Below are positions 27,763 to 39,092 of a stretch of 64,000 nucleotides of DNA, in pieces (position 1 is the stretch's first letter; the number at the start of each line of letters is the position of its first letter). The position numbers and the translations under genes were made by a program. The notes under the pieces were generated by a model. The model was given only the letters and a program-made list of their open reading frames with translations. It searched no databases and had not been told where the DNA came from. Origin of the DNA: Phytopythium helicoides (Eukaryota; Oomycota; Peronosporomycetes; Pythiales; Pythiaceae); contig JANFNE010000006.1 in NCBI GenBank assembly GCA_024867545.1, positions 1,324,001 through 1,388,000 on the forward strand. Reading direction: 5' to 3'.

Positions 27763-30700
27763 CTAGCTGGCTACCCTCGTCTCTTTTGTAACACGGATAG
27801 CAATGCGACTCACCTCATGGGAAATTCCCGCTGGCAATTGTCCATCGTTTTGCCTCGCCATATCCAGTGCTCGCACAAGAAGCAAGTTGTCCGATTCTGC
27901 GCGTACTAGTTGATTCTTGACTGATATGAAGTCGGCACGTAGCATTGCAAGCTGACCCATATCGCTGGCTTCGCCTCCGTCCAGATTGATATGCTCTCTT
28001 CGTTGGCCGACCACTTCTTGTGGCGAACGAAGCATTGCATCCAACTCTTTCGCCCGTTGTTGTCTCCTGAATTGATTGAAATCGGTAGACATGGACTGCA
28101 GCTCCCTAGCCTTGAGTGCGATTACCGCCTCCTTCTCGTCCAACAGTGCCTTCATTTTGAGAAGTTTCTTCTTCCACAGCGCAACTTGTTTGGCATACTC
28201 TTTTTCATTTACTCGGCATGATTCAAGCTTCTCCTTCAGCGCTGAAAAGCTGCGACGAGCTTCGCTGCTTTCATCGGCAAGTGTCTGGTGTTGATTGGTC
28301 ACTGTTCGCAGTTGATCCTGTATGGCCACATACTTGCGTTCCATGGCCGCATAGTACTTGCGCCAATTCTTGTTTTGCTATGAATCGAAAGAGCACTAAG
28401 TCGGTGTCAAACCGAACGCAAAATGAATTGAACTTACCTTGAAAAGCTTGGCAAAGCGGTCCGGAATGCGTGAGCGTACTCGATCTCTGCTGTTCCGCAA
28501 TAGTTCTTCCATTAGCTGCTCAACTAAAGGAAATAGGACATTAGTAAAGCATTTACCGAAGACTGGCATCAACATTTGCCGTTAAAGGAAACCTACTGGA
28601 TGTGGCGCACATGCGTACAAAGAGCTGTGCCTGGATTTTGATGTCTTTGTTTGCTTTTGTGGCTGTGGAGGTCGTAGGAACTGCAACTTGCAATACGCCA
28701 TAGACTGCCCCTGGAATGATAAATGCGTTAGTCCGAAAGGAATTGTGTAGAGTGGATGGCCCACATATATCTCACCGTCGGCTGATAGCAGCGGTATCGA
28801 CAGCAAGCCAATTGGACCGGCATTCGAGTCCAAATGATGCTTCCTTTGTAGACTTGCTCTAGAGCCCATCACAGGGTTGGTGCAGAGATCTACGCCTCTA
28901 ACCTCTCCCAGAACGAGCTGATCAACCATCGGGTGGAAACGCGGGTCCTGAAGAATGTTGTCGACATCGATCATGGTGCCACTTGACAGTGTGCAACCAG
29001 TAATACCAATGGACACGGGCACTTGAATCGTTCGGTCGTGCTCACGCTGTGTCCATAGTTCGTTGCTGCTGGGATCGAGAAAAAACAAGATCGCTGAGAG
29101 AATGGCATCAAATGCAAGATAACTAGTGGTGAGCACATAAATGAATCTAATAAGGCCAGTCCGAGAACTTACCAGTGGTACCATGTATGAACTGTCCCAC
29201 AACACCAACACTTGCAAATAGATCGTGGATCGTCATCGCTTGGGATGCGCGCCGCAAAAATGCTTGTATGGCTCGGATCGAAGGCCCTGACACAATGCTC
29301 TCGCAGACACATGCGTCTTCGGTAGCTCTTTCTAATGACCTCTGCATTTCTTGAGCAGTCTTTTGACGGCAAACTTGTAAGTCACTCATATGCTTGTCAC
29401 TAAGGTCTCTTAAAACTCTTTGGTGTTCAGAAGTTAAGGAAATTGCAGAAATCGTTCGGCACCTTGTAATAAATGAGCGCATCTGGCTCAACCGATACGA
29501 ATATGCAGCCCAGCACCACTTGGACAGCAAGAGCTGCTGTCGAGTTTTTCGCAAACAATTTTGAGACAGCTGTATATCGTTTTGGAGATGCAAAACGTCC
29601 TCGTCAGTTTGCTGAAGACGTGTCAACAGCTTCCAAAAGCGAAAAGCGTCTCCAAGACGCTGAGTTCCGGCGAGGAACCGCAGAAGTCTTCGAGCTAGAA
29701 ATAACATAGCCGTGGCCCTTTTGCTTGGGATCTGCCTCCATGCTTGAATGCTTGCTCGAAGGAGTCTTTTGTGCCTTTCACCTCGTAAAATGTCAATTTG
29801 ATGTAATATAGCCACTCTCGTCTTCCATACTTTGAATCCCCGCTGACGCCGTAACCGATTCCATCGAGTCGCTAATATGGTTGCCCCTGTTTTATTGCGT
29901 TCGATTCGTGACACTATGTTCGTCCAGATTCGAAATGCTCTTCCAACCTTACGATCAACTAAATGATGCAATAAAATTTGGCAGAGTGCAGTTGACTGTT
30001 TGAATGCCGCTATGCTGCTCGATGCTTTGGACGCTGACAACAATAATACTTCTGAAAGACGAGCCTCTGCATCCTGCAAGTGTTGCTGCTGAGTCGAAAG
30101 ACTAGCTCTAAGCTGTTTTGTATTGTCTTTCAAAGTCTCTATTTCCGACATAGCCTGGTTGTTGTTGATAATTGCCTCAGCTTTCTCCGAGTTTATTCTT
30201 TCTACGATGCAGGCATGGGCAAAACGTTCCCACTTCCGAAAGACACCTCGATGCAAGAACTTCACGCGAATGCAAATTAGACGCCGTAGGAATTTGTGGC
30301 GATCACGCTGAAGGGCTATATCATTTACCCAACACCTGAACAATTTCCGCTTCAAATTTAGGCATATGAATTGATATTGCGCATATGCTTGGTCTCTTCT
30401 CTTACGCATTATCTTCGATATGCTTCTCCATTCATTGAGGACTTGAGCACAGCGGCGTGTACGAACTTGATCAATGAACTTATTTAAGTTTCTTTGTTTG
30501 GCTTTGGTCACTTGAGCAGAATTGCTAAGCTCTATAACATGCCTTCTCCATTGATATAAACTTGAACGCAGGATGATTATCCAAAGGAATCTATCCAGGA
30601 CCTTTCCTCCTTTGGAAACGTCTTGAAGCCAGCAAATTTGCTCCCGCCACATTTGAAGCACCTGTTTCTTGATCCTAATGCTTCTTTGGATCTTACGTTG

Positions 30701-33700
30701 GTATATTTTCAATCTAAAATCCTTTTTGATTGCTGCTCGCGCTCTCCAGATGATAAAACATTGAAATAGTAGACGTATTTGGCATTGTTTGACTCGGCTC
30801 TCGATCTCTCGGTGCCTATAAATCACAAAAGCCTCCCATTGACGAAACATAACTGCCAAGTTTCTACGACGCCTGAGCTTGGCAGCCATACAAACAACTC
30901 GCAACTGCTCTGAAACTTTGCGAGCCCATAGTTTCCATTCTCCAAAGTGTCTGTGCAACTGCACCTTTCTCTCTAACAGTTCCAATTCACAGTTAGTTTC
31001 TGTTTGCGAAGCTTGTGCTATTGCAAGCTGCTGATTCGATAAAGCCACAGAAGCCCTAAGTAGATTGACTTCTTCTCTATACCGCGAAACTTCGCCCTGC
31101 TGCGTTTCGCACAATAGTCGAAGCTCATGCACATCCTCCATCTGTGTACGAAGAACTTGTGACTTCCACACTCGAAAGGCCAAGTCCTGTTTTTGCAAAA
31201 CTGTTTTCTCCATCCATCGCCGCAGCCATGCCTTTAACATCACGTCTCTATCTATTCCCATCGCCCAGCTACTCAAGCATTGCTGAAGAATCCACCGGTG
31301 GTAGATGTCTCGAAGGCGGGTTTCAGCGATGCTAATTGATTTTCGTTGTACAACATGCGTTTTCCACGAAGAGAACGCTGTTCTAACCACAGATAACTTC
31401 CATGTAACACTAATTCGAGCTTGAATCACAGCGAGAATTTGATTGCGTCGCTCTCTTCGCTCGTTGTCTGCCGTCTCTTTGGCAGCTGTCAACCAAAACG
31501 TGAACGCCTCCTTGACATGTTGTACGGTTGACCTTAACATTACTCTTGATATTGATGTTCGTAGCAAGTAATTGATACGCGTAAGCTTTCGCCAACTGTT
31601 GAAAATAGCTACAACACAGGATTTGTTTAATTTCAACAAGTACTTTCGCGTAAAGGCTTTGATTTGCTTCTGGCGCTCTTTGTACTCGAAAAGCGCAGTA
31701 AACGTGACGCCTATAAGATAGACTTCATGGTGCTCTACAAGCTTTTTGGCTGTGATTTCAACTTGCTTTTTCTTCCGTGTTTGTTGTTTCCAAATTTCGA
31801 AAACAAGCTGTGTACGGCGCCACTGAAGCCTCGACAAGTGAGACTCAACTTTCCTCCGGCCAATAATCTTGCTGTAGCTTGCACTCCGCCAGCTCATTAG
31901 AGCTTGTTTCATTAGTGAGCGCTTTCTCTGATGAACAAACAATGTGTCGATCGCTCCAGCCATTCTCTTCTGTTGACGCTTTACAGAAAGTAATTTTTCA
32001 CGAGTAACCCTTTGAGAAATGTCATACTGTGACTTTTTCTGCTCTGCTCTCTGAAGTAATTCCTCGCGCATCATTGCAGCTTGAGCCAGTTGCTCACGAA
32101 TATTCTCCACAAAGAGGTCATGCTCGAATTGTAGCGCTGAATACGAAGTTGAGTGAACATGATTCACAATTTGATGCTTCCACTTCATCCACGCAGTTTG
32201 AAGCTGAGACGTATAGCTCCGATGTATCCATCGCCGAACAAGCTCCCTAGATCTGTTTCTGGTGTAACAAAATTCTGACCATGATCGCATCGCTCGAACC
32301 AAATTCGCATTCTGAACTCGCGCAGCGTACGTCTTTATGAGTATCATTCGCCTTTGCTTATCTCGAACACACTGGTGCCATTGATGGAAACTGCGTTGCA
32401 GCAGTATGAGATGTTGTTTTTGCTGGTAGTAGAAATTTTTGAGTTGAAGGTGGCTTGATTGGTATTGCTGTTGCGAATCCGCAAGTTGAAGTTGATGCAG
32501 TTTCTTTTTCCATTTCGTAAACCCCTGTGATAACTGACGTCTATCAACTAATTGAATGATCCGCTGCAAGCGCCAACGTGCTTCACTTTGGCATATCTGA
32601 TACTCTCGCCACTGCTGAAAGCAACGAGATGCTAATTGATTCCGGATTCTTGCAATCACGACTCTCAGCGCAGTCTTTCGGGATCTTTCATACCGAGCTC
32701 CTAGCTTCCATGAATTGAAGCATCGAGCAACAGCAAAGTTACGTAGTCGTTGAATCACTGAAGTGTAGTTCCTTTGCACTTGAATTGCTTGCCGCCATCT
32801 TACCACGCCACGCTGGAGACGGTGTATTTGAAATATCTTTTGGGAATTTGCAACTCGTCGCTTTAGATTCTTGGTTGCCATAGTCACAGTTTGCCATTGA
32901 CGTAGAACAGTAGAAAGCAATTGCCGATCTAATTGCCTACTCAGAAATCTTCCAACTTTCTCTTTGACGGTAAACTCCACTTCGTACCTCAATTGAACGA
33001 GCTCTTCTGTGCTTTTTTTATATAGAGAATGTGTTGCTTGAAGTTTTTCGTTCTCTTCTCGTAGACACCCGAGCTCACCACGCGTAACATCAAGTGCTGC
33101 CTTGAGCTCATTTACCATTGCTTGAAGCTGAGTATTTTCTCGTACAACTTGAGTGAAGGGTTGCTCTGCATGCGTTCGATGAAACCATTTCCTCAAACTT
33201 CTTCGAATTGTATGACGATACACGACAAAACAAATTTTCTCAATCCCATCTCGAGTATGGCAATGAATGCACGCGTATTTTTTCCAAGTTATCATGATCT
33301 TCTTCATTGTTGCTGCAAATCTCAATTCAGATATCGAATGGATATTTTGTCGATGTCTTCTTTGAAGAGCTGCATATTTTCGAAGGCGATCAAATGCCAA
33401 ACGAGTAGTCTTCGCAGCAGATTTTTCTTCCAGGTATTTTAACTGAGTTGTAAACAACCTCTTTGCATATTCTTGCTGCCGTGTCTGAACCTGTGATGCA
33501 TTTGATCGCTCATGCAATTGAATTCGTTGGATTCGAATTTGTGTCGTCCAGACCCTCCACGCTCGCTCTAAGTTAGAAGCTGACCATCTTGACAGCACCC
33601 CCACCACTCTCTGCATTCCTCGCTGCGCCTTCAACCTTGCAATGTTTTCTTGGAGGAGCTTCACAGTGGCTGCGTTCTCTTGTTGAAGGGTGGCATATAA

Positions 33701-34243
33701 ACAATTCAACTGCGAGTAGCGAATTGCAAGCTCCTCTTTTTCTTCGACGACTTTTTCGAGCGTGTCCCGCAGCGTTTGGACCGATAAGGCTGCTCTTTTC
33801 GCTGCATTTGGGTCCAAAGCATACTTTTCCTGGTACTTGGCAACCTGCTGCTGATAGGTCATCTCAGCTTCACGAAGCCGAGTTTCAAGTATTGAAAGTT
33901 GTTGTTCACTTGTCCGCTCAAGCTGAAGCTTCTCCTTTCTGAGGAGTCGAATCTCCTCTTCGTGCTGCTCGCAAACGCTAACACGCTCAGGTTCACGCAT
34001 TTGCTCCGCTTCGGCCGCCTTGGCGGCAATTATCTCGTGCGTCTGCTTGGCAACTCGAAGTTGCTCTCTTAGAGCCTCGTTCTCGTGCTGAAGCTGCGCC
34101 ATGGCATCGTAGACGGACGTGACGCAAAGAGCTGACTGCCAGTTGGCACCAAGCCTCTGCTCTTCGCTCTCCACTATATTGTTCCTGCCGTCATCTGTCG
34201 TTCTATTACGAATTGCTCGTGCTTCTCTTCCAAGCCCAGGCAT
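27763..34243 (-). CDS. Sfi1-repeat centriolar-type protein with GAF domain
   Basis: Five exons: 29173-34243, 28776-29093, 28597-28710, 28438-28523, 27763-28377. All phases agree; 2,067 residues. The start at 34243 (MPGLGREAR) is tentative: the frame is open to 34441, and a later ATG lies at 34102. A coiled coil (residues 50-170) is followed by some 30 Trp-centred repeats such as AFRVWKSQV, FNSWRKLTR and RCFQQWREY, the Sfi1 type that forms long helices binding centrins at spindle poles and basal bodies. The second and third exons encode a GAF-like domain (VPVSIGITGCTLSSGTMIDV, DNILQDPRFHP, then GAVYGVLQVAVP). The last 200 residues are coiled coil. A centriole or basal-body scaffold is inferred. 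Sfi1 repeats plus GAF is an uncommon pairing. Confidence 0.8.
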
Positions 34244-34631
34244 GAGTGAGTGCTGTCGCTTGCTCCGCTTGAGATCAATGTAGATCGGAGCAAAGCTGAA
34301 GAGTCGGCCGGCTTTTCCTGTCAGTCCCGGAACAAATCCCAATTTCAAATGTGCTCTTCCATCCAAAAACGCAGCGCCAAAATGAAGCCTTGAAGCTCGG
34401 TGACCACGTCTGCAAACGCCAAGGCGGCCATTTGTCCTCAACGACCACGCAGCGCCACCAGTTCAACATGCCACTTCAACTTGGCAAGTTGTCAACCATC
34501 AACCTATCGCTCTTGAAAGTTGCTTCAACGTTGCTCCAGGAGTGATGGTCTCTCCATTTCCCGCCGTTGAAAATCCGCCATTCCAAAGTATACTGAGCGC
34601 AAGTCAAACCGGGGAAGGAGCAGCGCTCGTC
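34244..34631. promoter_or_regulatory. Divergent upstream region
   Basis: A 388-bp stretch between the Sfi1-like gene (minus) and the coiled-coil gene (plus). The minus-strand frame stays open through 34441, so the upstream part could be coding if the longer start is used. No clear promoter motif recognised. Confidence 0.4.
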
Positions 34632-36169
34632 ATGAGCGCGCGGGCGGCGGCGCTGGAGCGCGAGCTGCAAGCCAACGGAGCTCCAGAGACGTCGCGGGGC
34701 CTGTGGAGCGTCGCCAGCGGTCCCCAGGCGCGCAACGGCGAGCTCCAGGGGCCCAACGGAGCCGAAATGGCGGCGGAAGATGCTCGAGACTTTGCGCAGT
34801 CGCACTTCCGGCGCAGGAACAGGCTCGAGTCGCGGCTCGAGGAGCTGCAGAAGGACGTGGCCAAGCTCACGATGAAGCTGCGCTCGGGGTCCACGCGCAG
34901 CGCGGCGGCGAGCTCCGTAGGGGACGTTTCCATCGACCGAACGCCGGAAGCAGCGCGGATTGTGGAGGCCAGAGAGAAGAATTCGACGCCAACTAGTGCG
35001 GCCAAGAAGGCAAGATTGAGCTTTGAGAGAGCAGGGGAGGGGTCTGGGCTGATGGAGTAGTGGGTGGTGGGCAGGCTGTGAAGAAGACGCCCGAGCCGCG
35101 GTGGAAGACGAGTGCGGTGTCGCGAGTAAAGGGGGCTTTCGTCATGAGGTTGCCTGACTTTCGGTTTATCGATATGCAGATGGAAGTGAGGTTGTCACTC
35201 CTACGGGCCGCATCAACCACGCTCAGTCGAACTCTGTGCGCACGCTGCGGGAGCTGCATCGAGTTACTACGGAGCGAGACCAGCTCCGGTTTGAACTTGA
35301 AAAGGTGCTTCGTCGATCTGCATTTTGCCAAGTCGGCGTTAAAAGTCTGACGCATCGTGCTCCACGTGCCTTGTCAGACCAAGCGAGCACTGGCAACCTT
35401 AGAGAAAAAGTACAGCGATGCAAAGAGAGTAAAGCAGGCGTACGAAAAGCTCAAAGCGCACTGCGATTCGCTACAAGAGTCCCTTGAGCTGTCGGAAAAG
35501 ATTCGCGCCAGGCAAAAGAAGCTGCTGCAGCAACTCCAACGCCAAGCCGAAGTATCTGCCACTCAACAGGCTGCACTGTCCACTAGAGCTACGAGACTCG
35601 GTACAACTAGAGCAAGCAATGCGACTACGGCAGCTCTTCGCCCTAAAAAGGCGCCAATCGATCCTTACCGTAATACTGGTGTGGCTCACCGCCGACAGCT
35701 TGGTGAGCACGATGGAGAGATTTTTCATGATCTCACCCCGCGCCACGAGAGGCAAGATGACTACGATTTTGAAAACTATGCAGCTTCCCCCTCGGTCAGG
35801 GAACCAGCGGAAGACGGGTTCGAATCTCGCGCCAAAAATTCATCTCGTCCAAGCACACCCCATCGTACGTATCGCTCGGAGTTTGACGATCTTCTCAAGA
35901 CAGAGCGCCCACTTCAGTCTCAGTATACCGTTCAACGACCACGGCAAATATCTACGCGCCAGAAAGTCCAAGAGCAGAATACCAGCATTTCAAAGCCATA
36001 CTCAGCAAGGTCGACAGCAACGCAGCAAGCGGCAGGTACCCGAACGAAAAAGAGAACGCCCGTCAATCGTCCAAAGAACAGCTTTCTCGCACCTACTCAA
36101 GCAAGCCTGAATCGCATGCACCAAGTTACAGGTCGGTATGGAGATCAGCGTCGGCCATTCATCCCGTGA
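34632..36169 (+). CDS. Coiled-coil protein, unknown function
   Basis: Proposed exons 34632-34995, 35075-35125, 35180-35304, 35378-36169; phases agree throughout and give 443 residues. The last junction (FELEK to TKRALATLEK) is firm because a coiled coil runs across it. The small second exon and the first donor (GTGCGG) are less sure, though GTGCG donors are common in this window. The N-terminal part has FAQSHFRRRNRLESRLEELQ, the middle is a heptad-rich helix (LEKKYSDAKRVKQAYEKLKA), and the C-terminal 250 residues are basic, Ser/Thr/Arg-rich and probably disordered. I do not recognise the family. Its position between an Sfi1-like and an IFT54-like gene is suggestive but not evidence of function. 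Confidence 0.65.
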
Positions 36170-36360
36170 GTGCTCACGCGCACGTGAAATTTGCAAGTGG
36201 ACGCGAAAGCTATATGCAAAGTACTAGAGGTCCAGGAATAGTTCTAGAGCATCGCTAAAGTAATTTTGACTCTCACACTGTGTTCAAAGGAGTGCTTCAT
36301 CACGAAATGAGCGTCGGGAAGCGTTTGCTCTCCCTGTAAGCTCCGCCATCTTCGCCGGTC

Positions 36361-39020
36361 ATGTCGGAATCAGTGATTGAGCAGACGTATCAGGCTCTGG
36401 TGAGCGTTGTGCAGACCACAGCCGTGACCCGTAAAGTGCTCCAGCGTCCGCCGTTTACATTCTTGCACAAGCTTCTGGTGGAAACACTAGCTGGCTATGA
36501 CCTCTTCACGCCAACTCAACTCGACTTCTCTGCCCTGGTCAGCAAAGAAGACAAGGTGCGTTTTCAAATTACTCTTGCAAGGCGATAGCATTTACTAATT
36601 AAGTCATTGTAGGCAGCATTCTTGACACGTGCTCTGGCATTTGTGACGTTCGCCATGGCTAATGCCAAGGAGCAATGCGTATCGTGCTTATTGCTTGTTA
36701 GTCCCGTGAAGGTTCTTGCTGGCGTGGCAGTGGAAGATACGCTAGAATTCTTGCTGCAGCTTTGCGTAGTGTGCAAGTCGGTCGATCGAGATGCAAAGGA
36801 AGCTGCAGCACAGGAAGTGGCTCAGAAGGGTGATGCTTTGCTCTACAAGTCAAGTGTCAGCTTTAGAAGGGGTCTCATTCTCATTCAAGCTGTTATTCGG
36901 ACGTTCATTCGAAGGCGAGTTGGAAAGAGACGAGCAATTGAAATCAGTGCGCGTAGCCAAACTGGTCGTCTGTCGATGTCTGTCGGCACTCGATTTCTCA
37001 AGGAGCTGCCACAAGGGAGAATCTATGACGGAGTCATTCGCAGCGTCCAAAACAATCGGTATATCCTGGTGTACGATCAAGATCCGGAGGCTGAGGATGA
37101 AGTTGGTACGTGTATCTGACGGTTTATTGTTGAGCACACTTTGCTTGTAGCTGACATGTCTCCTTTGTAGATGAAATCGAAATGAAGATTATCCTCGAGG
37201 AGTCCCAGCGACTTGCGATGTATCGAGATCGTATCTCTGAGTCGGGACGTCGAATATCGAAACGCAATAGCAAGCGGTCTGATGATGCAGACATATCACT
37301 AACTAGCTTGCCGGATCTCTCACAAGGTCTCAATGAAACCCCTGCTACGGTGCCAATTGCTACATTGGCAACCAGTTCACGACTGCTTAAGCGTGTATCA
37401 TCACGAGACTCTGGCATTGCGATACTTGCCCCAAAGCAGCAATCCCCAGTTCTTATGCGAGCGCTGTCGCAGCGACCTACGAAGTCAAACCCTGCTTCTT
37501 TAATCGTTGGCTCGTCAAAAGCTTTACCTAGCACCACAAAGCTCTCTGGAAGTCGCTCTGGGTCGCTGGGAACAAAATCGCCCGACACTGAGAATCCTGG
37601 CGCTTCGACAAATTGTGGACTTATACCTCCAATAGAGAAGTTCACCCCAGAGGAAGATCATCAACCAGTCGAAAGTATCGATGGGTTGCCTTCAGATAGC
37701 AAGACTTGGCAATCGTCGTTGAAAAAGATTTTGGACGATGGTCGACAAGGAGAGGTAGCACCATCCTCTAAATTCATTCGTGGCAATAACGACACTGCGC
37801 CTGAATCGCACCAAAAAGAGGTTCATCGAAAAAACAAGGTATCTCGAACAGTTAGGGAAGCAAGGTAAGGCTACAATTTACAAACAGCACATCAGTGCGC
37901 AAATCCATCTCGACTAAGTGTACTGATGTCCAGGAGCTCTGAAACGCATTTGCCATCCTTTCCGAAGCTCAGTATCCCAGGAACAAAGCCATTGGTAACA
38001 TCCTCTTTGAAGCGTCGATCAAACGATACAGTACAATTTGGTGCTTCAACTGGGGCCATCAGTTCGAGCTTAACGAATGCAGTTCATTCATCTGCTCCAG
38101 AAACAAAGGCAAAGTCTACAGCAACAACAGTTGTGCGCACCAGCGGTAGTGAAGCAGTGCAGCCGTCAACGTCAACCCCTGAGGGTAGTGTGACCAACAC
38201 GGCTCGTTACCGGTCGAATAGTACAGTATCACTTCGGGGATCCAACTCTGAGCAGCCAGTCGATGCAGTTTTTACAGGCACCTACCAGTCGACAGATCAG
38301 AAAACCCAGGAAAAACTTGCCTTCTTTCGCGAGATCGTAATGCATATCGACAGCTACATGAAGCGTAAGCGACTGCGCGTCATTGACCTTTTCCGCTTTT
38401 GTGATGCCGACGGGAATGGCAGCATCTCACCTCAAGAGATGATTGATACGCTTTCGCAGATGGAGATCCAGCTCACACCTGAGCAAGGCCACGAATTCAT
38501 CAACTTCATCGACAAGGACGGTAACGGATCCATTGACATTGATGAGTTCGAAGAGCTTGTGCGCGTTGCCCGCAGGTCCGAGGCGCAGCGAGAGATGCTT
38601 CGTAAAGAGATTCACACTACAAAGCGAGCTGTGGGCGAGGGTAAGGTGCCTGGCAGATTTGCAGCTCTAGCTAGGGCAAAGAACCGTATCCTGGACGAAT
38701 TCAAGTCAAAACAGGTCGCAGATGGAGAGTCCATGAGCGTTGCGCATGTTCGTGCTGTCATCTCCGGGCTCGGGCTCCCGAACGTCGACGAAGCCAGCAT
38801 CGATACTCTGATAGACCGCGCAGTTACTGTCAAGCCACCAGGTATTGCACATAGCAAGAACAGCGGCGCAAACAACGCAACGGTAACGCTCCAGCAGCTC
38901 ACAAAAGCACTGGATGACCTCGAGTGGGCCAAAAAGACCAACAGGTTCCTGAACCAAGCCTGGCTTTCGCAATTTGACGCACAAATGGAGCGCGCAGCGC
39001 GGGATTTTGAGCTCCTATGA
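36361..39020 (+). CDS. IFT54/TRAF3IP1-like N-domain protein with IQ motif and two EF-hands
   Basis: Four exons: 36361-36555, 36613-37105, 37171-37864, 37934-39020, with introns of 57-69 bp and consistent phases; 822 residues. The first 140 residues (VIEQTYQALVSVVQ, LQRPPFTFLHKLLVE, VSPVKVLAGVAVEDTLEFLL) follow the calponin-homology-like N-domain of IFT54/TRAF3IP1, which binds tubulin and works in intraflagellar transport. An IQ-like helix follows (IQAVIRTFIRRRVGKRR, about 165-180), then a long Ser/Thr-rich linker. Two canonical EF-hands near residues 617 and 654 (DADGNGSISPQE, DKDGNGSIDIDE) and a helical tail complete it. True IFT54 ends in a coiled coil, not EF-hands, so this is a related protein or a lineage-specific fusion. 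Calcium-responsive ciliary function is inferred. Confidence 0.75.
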
Positions 39021-39092
39021 GTAACGTGACCAAAATGCAAGCTGTCTCTGTTTTCATAAATCACGCGACAAGGCTTCTATCGACGAGGCTCG

